Below, piece by piece: positions 1-5,079 of a DNA stretch of 5,079 nucleotides (position 1 is the first letter of the stretch; each line of letters starts with the position of its first letter). The stretch comes from Chloroflexota bacterium (GTDB taxonomy: Bacteria > Chloroflexota > DTOL01 > JACQYG01). The position numbers and the translations under genes are program-made. The notes below the pieces were generated by a model. It did not search any database. It was not told the DNA's origin and saw nothing but the letters and a program-made list of their open reading frames with translations. The DNA is taken from contig JACQYG010000081.1 in assembly GCA_016208345.1 (NCBI GenBank), positions 1-5,079 of the forward strand, written 5' to 3'.

Positions 1-158
1 AGATGATGAGAAACTGGGGCTGGGTCGGTGCGGCCTTTCTGTGGAACCTGAACTGGGAGGTGACCGAGCCCGGCAGTGAGCAAGCCCAATTCAGCATCGT
101 GAACCGCGATTGGAGCCGCAAGCCCGCCTTCAATGCGCTGGCTGGGATGAGCAAGTGA
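1..158 (+). CDS. C-terminal end of a glycosidase-like protein (partial)
   Basis: The reading frame is open from the window edge and ends at TGA 156-158, giving about 51 visible residues; the start lies outside the window. The tail contains the segment AAFLWNLNWEV, then a PGSEQAQFSIVN stretch and the ending RKPAFNALAGMSK. As I recall the family, a WNLN strand followed by a PGSEQA-type loop and a 'W(S/A)pRPAy.AL' helix is how many TIM-barrel glycoside hydrolases (cellulase or beta-xylosidase-like, common in Chloroflexota) end. This supports a secreted or cytoplasmic carbohydrate-active enzyme, but the exact GH family and substrate cannot be read from this fragment. The next gene, a GH172-type protein, is also carbohydrate-related, which agrees with the call. 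No catalytic residue is visible. I am confident it is a real coding end and moderately confident of the family. Confidence 0.65.
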   Translation, partial: MMRNWGWVGAAFLWNLNWEVTEPGSEQAQFSIVNRDWSRKPAFNALAGMSK

Positions 159-175
159 ACATTGGGTGAAGCGAA

Positions 176-206
176 GCGGGGCACGGGCCGAAGGCTCGTG
201 CCCCGC
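176..206 (+). terminator. Strong intergenic hairpin, possible terminator without a T-tract
   Basis: Bases 176-189 pair with 193-206 over 14 consecutive pairs (one G-T wobble, 186 with 196), closed by the three-base loop GAA. It lies 17 bases after the stop of the upstream partial gene, where a transcription terminator would be expected. The following bases (GCCGTCTCTGGG) contain no run of T, so it is not a classic intrinsic terminator. It could instead act as an mRNA 3'-end stabiliser or an attenuating hairpin. The rest of 159-302 shows no recognisable gene or clear promoter. Confidence 0.5.
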
Positions 207-302
207 GCCGTCTCTGGGCACGATCCAGGCTTGGCGCCCCCCGACCGGGACGAGGAGCCACCGGGCGGCAAATGGGGTCGTGGCGAGAGGGCCGACGCTC
301 GG

Positions 303-857
303 ATGGAAAAGGAAAGAAAGCTCGTTAAGAGGGAAAAGGGCCTCTACCTCCTGGCGCTGGGGATGGTGCTGTTCGCCGCCGCGCTGGCCCTGGGCAGTTG
401 GGGCTTACTATTTTACCGGTCGAACCGGTTGGCGGCGGTGAATGAACCGCCGCTAGACACCCCTACGCTCGAGCAGGCCGAAGCGCCGCCCTCCCTTGAG
501 CCGCAGCCCACGGGCACGCCGTTGGCGACGGCTTCTCTCGCTCCCAGCCCAACGCCGCTCCCGACAAGCACCTCCAACCCGCCCACTCTGAAGCCTACCG
601 TGGGGTCGCCATCGCCTCAGCCGGCGGCCGGCGCGGGAGTGATGGTTCGGCTCCTGCGTCAGTTGACCGATCTCTGGGCCCTGTCCTATCCCGAGGGCAC
701 CACCTCGCGGCAGTACACCAGCTTCAACCACTCCAGCCCGGAAAGGTTCTGGGATTACTTCACCTCGGACGAGATGTTCTCGCAGGATGCCCGCTACGGA
801 TACCTGGCGCCGGCGATACCGGGTCTTGACCGGCCCGGAGGGGCGCAAGGAGTATGA
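303..857 (+). CDS. GH172/DUF2961-type protein, N-terminal part (signal anchor, linker, first motif); frameshifted
   Basis: This is the first part of a gene that continues in another frame at about 787-2238. I chose ATG 303 over the far-upstream TTG 162 because the TTG start would read through the intergenic hairpin. ATG 303 also has a GAGAGG (285-290) upstream, although 12 bases away. The 184-residue product begins with a very basic stretch (residues 2-12). A hydrophobic segment follows at about 13-38, suggesting a type II signal anchor with the C-terminus outside. Next comes a long Pro/Thr/Ser-rich linker (about 48-115). The final part holds TTSRQYTSFNHSSPERFWDY from residue 133, which resembles the opening S-R-Q-x-(S/T)-S motif of DUF2961 proteins. 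After about residue 160 (SQDA) the frame loses family resemblance and stops at 855-857, where the other frame takes over. It is either a sequencing or assembly indel or a genuinely broken gene. Inferred role: cell-surface glycosidase. Confidence 0.6.
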   Translation: MEKERKLVKREKGLYLLALGMVLFAAALALGSWGLLFYRSNRLAAVNEPPLDTPTLEQAEAPPSLEPQPTGTPLATASLAPSPTPLPTSTSNPPTLKPTVGSPSPQPAAGAGVMVRLLRQLTDLWALSYPEGTTSRQYTSFNHSSPERFWDYFTSDEMFSQDARYGYLAPAIPGLDRPGGAQGV

Positions 858-2238
858 GGTGCTGCCACGCACGGAGGGACCCGGCTATGTGGCCAGGGTG
901 TGGTTCGGACACCGGCAACACGACCGCCCCAACCCCGGGGAGAAGCCGGACTCGGAGTGGGGGTTCTTCGGCGAGGCGGGTAACATCCGCTTCTACTTCG
1001 ACGATGAGCCCGCGCCCCGCATCGACATGCCGGTTACCCAATTCTTCAGCGGCCGGGCCAGCCCTTTCCTGTCCCCGTTGGTGGGCCACTACAGGACGGC
1101 CAATGGCGGGAACTATTCTTATATTCCGATGCCGTTCTACCGCTCGGTGCGGGCCACCATCTCACCGAACCTGCCCTTGCCCCGAGACCAATACGTCGGG
1201 CCCCGGATGTTCCAGATACTGGTGAAAAGATTCGACCGAGACCCCGGCTTGTTCCCAAGTTTCAGGCCCAACCTGTCGGCTGAGGAGCTGGCGGAGCTGG
1301 ACCGGGTGCGGCACATCTGGAATAGCCGTGGGAGTGCCCCGTACGGTCAGGGCTCAGGACAACTGCGTCAAAGCCTATTGGTGGAGCCGGGGAAACCGGG
1401 CCAACTGGAACTGCCTGGCCCAGGGACCATCACCTCTTTGAGGATCACCGTTCCTCAGGGCCAGGAAAACGATGTGGCCATGCGCATCTACTGGGACGGG
1501 GAGGCCAAGCCCAGCGTGGAGGGGCCGCTGCGGGCCTTGTTTGGGACGGCAGAGGAGACCAGGCACTACCAGGCCCTTCCCATGGGGGTGAAGGCGCTCT
1601 CCGGCCTGGGTGGAGGCCAGAACGAGTTCTACAGCTTCTTCCCGATGCCATACCGGTCGGGGCGGCTGCGCTTGGAGAAGAGCGGCGGCGGGTCGTCGCG
1701 CCTGGAGGTGGCGATCCAGTATGCCGCTTCCGGGAGCCTGCCCTCCTGGCGGTTCCATGCCCAGCACCGGCAAGGGCGCAAGGAAGCCGGGGACAGCGCA
1801 AACTACCGAGCAGTGGAGACGAGTGGCTCCGGCCGCCTGGTGGGCATCGTCCTGACCATGGAGGGCCTGGACCGGGGCGGGCGACCATACTACAACGAGC
1901 CGCTGCCGGACTTCTGGCACTTCCCCTATCTGGAAGGGAACCTGCACGTGTGGGTGGATGGTGAATTGACCGTCCCCGGCACCGGCATCGAGGACGACTT
2001 TGACGCGGGCTTTTACTACGTCTGGTACGACCCCTCGAACCTCGCCTTCACCCAGTACCCTCTGGCCGGCTGCCTGTGGAAGGACTATCGGGTGCGAGGC
2101 GAGGTGGCATCCCAGTACCGGTTTTACCTCACGGACAGCGCGGAGTTCAAGCGGTCGTTGACCATCGAAGTGGAGCACGGCATCATCGGCAATAACCTCT
2201 CGGTGAGCTTCTCCAGCACGGTATTCTGGTACCAGTGA
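787..2238 (+). CDS. GH172/DUF2961-family glycosidase, main catalytic part (5' end lost to frameshift)
   Basis: The 483-residue frame carries most of a DUF2961 protein, a family now classed as GH172. Characterised members act on fructofuranosides and D-arabinofuranosides and are built from two beta jelly rolls. Numbering from ATG 787: GPGYVARVWF at 31-40 matches the family's GPG..(t)RiW strand, and IRFYFDDEPAPRID starts at 67. A related copy, RIYWDGEAKPSVE, starts at 233, which fits two jelly rolls. YLEGNLHVWVDGE (381-393) is followed by GTGIEDDF at 398-405. Glu383 and Glu402 in these motifs are the likely catalytic pair; this is my inference from motif conservation. The C-terminus (IEVEHGIIGNN then STVFWYQ) is a typical family ending. 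ATG 787 has no good ribosome-binding site, and the frame is open back to 667, so it is probably not an independent start. Joined to the 303 frame it would give roughly 640 residues. The exact substrate is unknown. Confidence 0.75.
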   Translation: MPATDTWRRRYRVLTGPEGRKEYEVLPRTEGPGYVARVWFGHRQHDRPNPGEKPDSEWGFFGEAGNIRFYFDDEPAPRIDMPVTQFFSGRASPFLSPLVGHYRTANGGNYSYIPMPFYRSVRATISPNLPLPRDQYVGPRMFQILVKRFDRDPGLFPSFRPNLSAEELAELDRVRHIWNSRGSAPYGQGSGQLRQSLLVEPGKPGQLELPGPGTITSLRITVPQGQENDVAMRIYWDGEAKPSVEGPLRALFGTAEETRHYQALPMGVKALSGLGGGQNEFYSFFPMPYRSGRLRLEKSGGGSSRLEVAIQYAASGSLPSWRFHAQHRQGRKEAGDSANYRAVETSGSGRLVGIVLTMEGLDRGGRPYYNEPLPDFWHFPYLEGNLHVWVDGELTVPGTGIEDDFDAGFYYVWYDPSNLAFTQYPLAGCLWKDYRVRGEVASQYRFYLTDSAEFKRSLTIEVEHGIIGNNLSVSFSSTVFWYQ

Positions 2239-2248
2239 CCTTGGTGAT

Positions 2249-2277
2249 TTGACAGCCTGGTCGGAAAAAAGTATAAT
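2249..2277 (+). promoter_or_regulatory. Perfect-consensus sigma70-type promoter of the rpmH operon
   Basis: A -35 box TTGACA (2249-2254) and a -10 box TATAAT (2272-2277) are separated by exactly 17 bases, with an A-run (2265-2270) in the spacer. Both hexamers match the housekeeping sigma consensus at every position. Transcription is expected to begin near 2284, giving a leader of about 32 bases before the rpmH GTG. The -35 box starts 10 bases after the stop of the GH172-type gene. This matches strong, growth-linked expression of a ribosomal protein operon. Confidence 0.88.
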
Positions 2278-2315
2278 TGGTGCGCTAGATTTCAGGTAGT
2301 GCGGGGGAATCCTCA

Positions 2316-2456
2316 GTGCCAAAGAGGACGTTTCAACCCAAGCGAATTCCCAGGAAGCGGGTGCATGGTTTCCGCGCCCGAATGAGTACGGCCGGCGGCC
2401 GGCAGGTGCTGAAGAGGCGGCGAATTAAGGGGCGCAAGAGGTTAGTCGTGGTATAG
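2316..2456 (+). CDS. rpmH: 50S ribosomal protein L34
   Basis: This 46-residue basic protein is a structural component of the large ribosomal subunit that contacts 23S rRNA. The sequence begins [20 protein letters not shown] and continues through [20 protein letters not shown], which is the L34 signature almost end to end; the length (44-47 is usual) fits. The start is GTG 2316, read as Met and preceded by a purine-rich GGGGGA at about 2303-2308; there is no in-frame ATG that would keep the conserved MPKRTFQP start. It is the first gene of the block, 39 bases after the -10 box. rnpA follows after 32 bases, the order seen in most bacteria. Nothing is missing or unusual apart from the GTG start. 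The call is certain. Confidence 0.97.
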   Translation: MPKRTFQPKRIPRKRVHGFRARMSTAGGRQVLKRRRIKGRKRLVVV

Positions 2457-2488
2457 CTTGGCCACGACGGACCGGTCAGCGGCAGGGA

Positions 2489-2851
2489 GTGAAGAGGAGA
2501 CTCAGGCTACGCAAAGGGTCGGACTACCAGGCGGTGCACCGGGGCGGGCGTTTCTGGCGCCACCCACTGCTGGTCCTGGGGGCGTTGCCCAACGAAACGG
2601 GGGTTACGCGCTGTGGGGTTGCCGTTACCAAGAGATTGGGGAGGGCGACGAGGCGTAACCGTGCCAAAAGGATGATCCGCGAAGCCATCCGGGCCAGGTA
2701 CGACGGGATCAGGCCGGGGTGGGACCTGGTCTTCATCGCCCGGGAGGGCCTGGCGGGGATGAGTTACCAACCGGTGGCGTTGGCAGTGGACCAGCTACTG
2801 CAGAGGGCGGGGCTTCTCGCCGACCCGGCTGCGGCGCCGACCGTTCAATAG
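2489..2851 (+). CDS. rnpA: Ribonuclease P protein component
   Basis: This is the protein subunit of RNase P. It binds the catalytic RNA and the 5' leader of precursor tRNAs to help mature tRNA 5' ends. The 120-residue length is typical. The N-terminus (KRRLRLRKGSDYQAVHRGGR) shows the usual 'L+k..dF..V...G+r' opening. GVAVTKRLGRATRRNRAKRM starts at residue 43, and within it ATRRNRAKRMIRE (53-65) is the RNR signature that contacts the RNA. WDLVFIAREG follows as the expected central strand. The start is GTG 2489, with the purine-rich GGCAGGGA immediately upstream; it sets the normal family N-terminus. It lies 32 bases after rpmH and 69 bases before yidD, presumably on the same transcript. Confidence 0.96.
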   Translation: MKRRLRLRKGSDYQAVHRGGRFWRHPLLVLGALPNETGVTRCGVAVTKRLGRATRRNRAKRMIREAIRARYDGIRPGWDLVFIAREGLAGMSYQPVALAVDQLLQRAGLLADPAAAPTVQ

Positions 2852-2920
2852 CCATCCACCGGCAGGAAACCTATCCCCTTCGGCTCCCGGCGCACCGATA
2901 GTCAGCAAGTAAGGAGCAGG

Positions 2921-3130
2921 ATGAAAGCTATCGCCCTGGGGGCGATTCGTTTTTATCAGGCCACTATCTCGCGGCTGTTACCGCCGACATGTCGCTTCTA
3001 CCCTTCGTGCTCGCACTATGGGTACGAGGCCATTGCCAGGTATGGGGTGATCCGGGGGGGCTGGCTGGCGGCTAAACGCATCGCGCGGTGTAATCCATTC
3101 AACCCTGGCGGGTATGACCCGGTGCCGTGA
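2921..3130 (+). CDS. yidD: Membrane protein insertion efficiency factor YidD
   Basis: This is a 69-residue member of the YidD family (UPF0161/DUF37), a small inner-face membrane-associated protein thought to help YidC-dependent membrane protein insertion. The family pattern is complete: an amphipathic N-terminal stretch (residues 3-20), then [18 protein letters not shown] (21-38), then [18 protein letters not shown] at the end. The conserved cysteines are C24, C30 and C57. The start is ATG 2921, preceded by an AAGGAG at 2911-2916. The gene sits between rnpA and yidC as in most bacteria, which supports a shared role with YidC. The 69-base gaps on either side hold no further gene that I can support. 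The call is certain; its molecular mechanism is not well established. Confidence 0.96.
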   Translation: MKAIALGAIRFYQATISRLLPPTCRFYPSCSHYGYEAIARYGVIRGGWLAAKRIARCNPFNPGGYDPVP

Positions 3131-3184
3131 ATCTCCCTTGGGCCAGGGATAGGGCATGGGGTTCGGCACTGTTTGCTTTGAGTT

Positions 3185-3190
3185 AGGAGG
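3185..3190 (+). promoter_or_regulatory. Ribosome-binding site that decides the yidC start
   Basis: AGGAGG at 3185-3190 is a full Shine-Dalgarno match. The TTG at 3191 touches it with no spacing, while the in-frame TTG at 3200 lies 9 bases downstream, a normal distance. The site therefore favours TTG 3200 as the true yidC start. The 3191 codon would add only three residues. Confidence 0.75.
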
Positions 3191-3199
3191 TTGGGTTTC

Positions 3200-3898
3200 T
3201 TGGGCGAGATATTCAACTGGGCTATCGTGCAGCCCTCGACATCGTTGCTCGAGTTTCTGTTCGGGATTTTTGGGAGCTACGGCATTGCCATTATCGTGTT
3301 CACCGCCATCGTACGGGTGGTGCTGCTGCCCCTCACCTTGCAACAATTGCGGTCGGCCAAGGCCATGCAGGAGCTGCAGCCACAGATCCAGGCCGTCCAG
3401 AAGAAGTATGCCAAGGATAAGGAAAAGCAGACTCAGGAGACCATGAAGCTGTACAAGGAGGCAAAGGTGAACCCGGCCATGGGCTGTCTGCCTCTGTTGA
3501 TACAGCTTCCGATCCTGTTCGGCCTTTACCAGGCGCTCTTGAACCTTTCCAATACGCCCGCTTTCAAACAGCCGTTCCTCTGGCTGCAGGACCTGTCGGC
3601 ACCGGAGTCGTTTCCCTATATCTTGATCATCGTGATGACGGTCTCTCAGTTTGTCTATCAGAGGATGGCCACGCCTCGCACCGCGGATCCACAACAGCAG
3701 GCCACCAACCAGATCATGCAGTTCACCCCGCTCTTGTTTGCCTTTCTCTTCATTAATTTCCCCTCGGGGTTGGTCCTTTACTGGGTGGCCACGAACATAT
3801 TCAGCATAATCCAACAGTACTTTATCACCGGGTGGGGCTCGCTTCTTCCGGCCAAGGAGGAAAAGAAAGCGGATGGAAGGCGTCGAGGTCAGCGCTAG
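3200..3898 (+). CDS. yidC: YidC/Oxa1-family membrane protein insertase
   Basis: YidC inserts proteins into the cytoplasmic membrane, alone or with SecYEG. The 232-residue protein (TTG 3200 chosen from the ribosome-binding site; TTG 3191 is the alternative) is the short form found in Gram-positive bacteria and Chloroflexota, without the large periplasmic domain of proteobacterial YidC. Visible parts: a first membrane segment at about 25-47 containing IVRVVLLPL, whose Arg39 is the conserved positive residue of the hydrophilic groove; a charged cytoplasmic helical hairpin at about 48-93 (QELQPQIQAVQKKYAKDKEK); and NPAMGCLPLLIQLPILFGLY at about 91-110. Further membrane segments lie at about 138-156 and 175-208, including FPSGLVLYW. 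A basic tail (KEEKKADGRRRGQR) probably contacts the ribosome. No lipobox or separate signal peptide is visible. The 3' end overlaps jag by 26 bases, suggesting translational coupling. Confidence 0.95.
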   Translation: MGEIFNWAIVQPSTSLLEFLFGIFGSYGIAIIVFTAIVRVVLLPLTLQQLRSAKAMQELQPQIQAVQKKYAKDKEKQTQETMKLYKEAKVNPAMGCLPLLIQLPILFGLYQALLNLSNTPAFKQPFLWLQDLSAPESFPYILIIVMTVSQFVYQRMATPRTADPQQQATNQIMQFTPLLFAFLFINFPSGLVLYWVATNIFSIIQQYFITGWGSLLPAKEEKKADGRRRGQR

Positions 3899-4649
3899 AA
3901 GCCTGGAGGAGGCCATTGCCGAGGCCTTGCGGCGGCTGGGAATGGCCCGAGAGCAGGTGGAGGTGGCGGTTATCAGTGAGGGTAGCCGGGGTATCCTGGG
4001 GTTAGGGGCCGAGGAGGCCAGGGTTCGCGTTTGGGCTCGGGAACCAGGGGGTCGCACGCCGGGCGAGGGACCATCGGGGTCTCCAGGGGAGGTCCTGGTG
4101 GCAGAGCCGGTGGAAGAGGGGCAGGCCGAGGCTGAGCCTCCAGGGGAGGTGGGCGCCATTGCCCGGGAAGTGGTGGCGGAACTTCTCCGCTCGCTGGAGG
4201 TAAAGGCGTCGGCAGCCATCCGCCAGCCGGAAGCTCAGGAGGCCCAGCTCGGGCCGGGACAACGACCGGTTATCATCGATGTCAGTGGGGAAGACCTGGG
4301 CATTCTCATTGGGCGGCGAGGCGAGACCCTGGATGCTTTGCAATACATCGCCAATCTGATCGTGAACCGCAAAACCAGGCGGTGGGTCAAAGTAATCGTG
4401 GACGTGGAGAACTACCGGCGGAGGCGAGAGGCCTCGCTGCGGGGCCTGGCGGCCCGCATGGCCGACCGAGTGCGCGCCAGCAGGCAAGCGGTGACCCTGG
4501 AGGCCATGCCGGCCCATGAGCGCCGCCTGGTACATCTCTCCCTGCAGGACGACCCGGACGTCTATACCCAAAGCGTCGGGGAGGGGGAGGGGCGAAAAGT
4601 AGTGATCTCGCCCCGGCCTGAACGGGTCTCCCGGCAGTATCCGGGTTGA
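3873..4649 (+). CDS. jag: Jag/KhpB (SpoIIIJ-associated) RNA-binding protein
   Basis: Members of this family (Jag, KhpB, EloR) bind RNA and in some bacteria affect cell elongation and division. The 258-residue protein shows all three parts. A Jag_N domain occupies about 1-53, with GSRGILGLGAEEARVRV at 37-53. A Pro/Gly/Glu-rich, acidic linker follows (about 54-95). A KH domain (about 127-190) has the GRRG loop at 147-150 within DLGILIGRRGETLDALQYIA. An R3H domain at the C-terminus has R217 and H221 (RRLVH), followed by DDPDVYTQSVGEGEGRKVVI. The start is ATG 3873 inside the end of yidC, with AAGGAGG at 3854-3860, a rather long 12 bases away. The 26-base overlap and the conserved yidC-jag order point to coupled expression. 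Confidence 0.93.
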   Translation: MEGVEVSARSLEEAIAEALRRLGMAREQVEVAVISEGSRGILGLGAEEARVRVWAREPGGRTPGEGPSGSPGEVLVAEPVEEGQAEAEPPGEVGAIAREVVAELLRSLEVKASAAIRQPEAQEAQLGPGQRPVIIDVSGEDLGILIGRRGETLDALQYIANLIVNRKTRRWVKVIVDVENYRRRREASLRGLAARMADRVRASRQAVTLEAMPAHERRLVHLSLQDDPDVYTQSVGEGEGRKVVISPRPERVSRQYPG

Positions 4650-4699
4650 ACACCAGTACGGGCTCGAACATCGGGCGGGGGGTCGCAATCGGCAGTTCT

Positions 4700-4747
4700 G
4701 GGCTAAGTCTAATGGCACAGCCGCACCTGGACTTAGCCCGTCTTTTT
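4700..4747 (+). terminator. Rho-independent terminator ending the rpmH-jag operon
   Basis: GGGCTAAGTC (4700-4709) pairs perfectly with GACTTAGCCC (4730-4739) over 10 bases, with a 20-base loop. TCTTTTT follows at 4741-4747, after a single G. It lies 50 bases after the jag stop and before the next gene, where an operon terminator belongs. There is no A-run on the left side, so it serves the + strand only. The loop is long, which may reduce strength. Confidence 0.85.
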
Positions 4748-4807
4748 GATTGCCTATGGCGGGCTCCAGGCCTCTGGACAAGCAGCTGTGGCAGGTTGGG
4801 GAGGGGC

Positions 4808-5079
4808 ATGAGTTGTCCTGAATTCGTCGTGGTGGGACACATAACCAAGGACCTGTTGCCTGAGGGTGGCTCGACGGTTGGGGGCACGGTGACCTATTCC
4901 GCATTGACCGCCAGGAACCTGGACTATAGGGCCGGTATATTGACCAGTGCAGCGTGGGATCTGCCCGTGGACGGTCTCCTGGATGGCATTGATCTCCGCG
5001 TCATCCCCTCCCCGGTCACCAGCACCTTCGAGAACATCTATCTGGATGGCACTCGACTTCAGTATATCCGGGCCGTGGC
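4808..5079 (+). CDS. PfkB/ribokinase-family sugar kinase (N-terminal part)
   Basis: The frame starts at ATG 4808 and stays open to the window end, giving 90 residues of a longer protein (family members are usually about 280-330). PfkB-family kinases phosphorylate sugars or nucleosides using ATP. Visible evidence: FVVVGHITKDLLPEGG (6-21) is the usual first strand (vvvGh..rDl), followed by VGGTVTYSALTARNLDYRAG, where the GGT and the small-residue helix form the typical substrate-side start. TSAAWD and VTSTFENIYLDG follow; the TTFEN-type loop is a common feature of Chloroflexota members. The ribosome-binding site is a strong GGGGAGGGG at 4798-4806. The ATP-binding and catalytic C-terminal motif lies beyond the window. 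It sits behind the terminator, so it is probably transcribed separately; I see no clear promoter in 4748-4797. The substrate is unknown. Confidence 0.8.
   Translation, partial: MSCPEFVVVGHITKDLLPEGGSTVGGTVTYSALTARNLDYRAGILTSAAWDLPVDGLLDGIDLRVIPSPVTSTFENIYLDGTRLQYIRAV

Noticed and set aside
162..302. N-terminal extension of the GH172-type frame from TTG 162
   Set aside because: It would translate through the strong intergenic hairpin, and its residues do not look like a signal or a domain; ATG 303 followed by a basic stretch and a membrane anchor is more sensible.
2239..2315. Possible DnaA boxes or origin elements upstream of rpmH
   Set aside because: No match to a TTATNCACA-type box on either strand is visible; the AT-rich bases are explained by the promoter.
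1375..2322. Minus-strand frame of 315 codons
   Set aside because: It is antisense to the GH172-type catalytic region and reads across the rpmH start region and promoter; no family features are visible.
3133..3148. Short imperfect inverted repeat TCCCTTGG/GCCAGGGA after yidD
   Set aside because: The stem is short with a bulge and a minimal loop, and no T-run follows; it is not a convincing terminator inside an operon.
3156..3446. Small + strand frame starting between yidD and yidC
   Set aside because: It overlaps yidC out of frame, and its product is Ser/Cys/Arg-rich shadow sequence without a domain.
2978..4219. Long minus-strand frame of 413 codons
   Set aside because: It lies opposite yidD, yidC and jag, which are certain genes; it is low-complexity shadow coding of GC-rich DNA with no recognisable domain.
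4002..4904. Minus-strand frame of 300 codons
   Set aside because: It runs opposite jag, the terminator and the start of the sugar kinase, and shows no domain.

Overview
The window is GC-rich bacterial DNA with genes packed on the + strand. Its core is the conserved housekeeping block rpmH - rnpA - yidD - yidC - jag. The short YidC without a large periplasmic domain, a Jag/KhpB protein directly behind it, and the style of the flanking carbohydrate-related proteins fit a Chloroflexota (Anaerolineae-like) genome. That assignment is an inference from protein style, not a proven taxonomy. dnaA and DnaA-box clusters, often found near rpmH, are not visible here.

Layout: (1) 1-158 is the C-terminal tail of a protein resembling TIM-barrel glycosidases, followed by a strong intergenic hairpin. 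(2) 303-2238 is a membrane-anchored DUF2961/GH172-type glycosidase. It is split by an apparent frameshift: its N-terminal anchor, linker and first conserved motif are in one frame, and the rest of the catalytic region is in another. (3) A perfect-consensus sigma70-type promoter (TTGACA, 17 bp, TATAAT) starts 10 bases after that gene. It drives the five-gene block 2316-4649, which encodes ribosomal protein L34 (46 aa, GTG start), the RNase P protein, YidD, the YidC insertase and the RNA-binding Jag/KhpB protein. (4) A rho-independent terminator at 4700-4747 closes the block. (5) At 4808 a PfkB/ribokinase-like sugar kinase begins and runs off the window.

The central block joins translation and RNA processing (L34, RnpA) with membrane protein biogenesis (YidD, YidC) and an RNA-binding regulator (Jag). 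The flanking genes are carbohydrate-related: two probable glycosidases and a sugar kinase. I see no mobile element, CRISPR array, tRNA or rRNA, and no convincing new biological system. The points most worth a second look are the split GH172 gene, the unusually perfect promoter, and the run of non-ATG starts in the operon.
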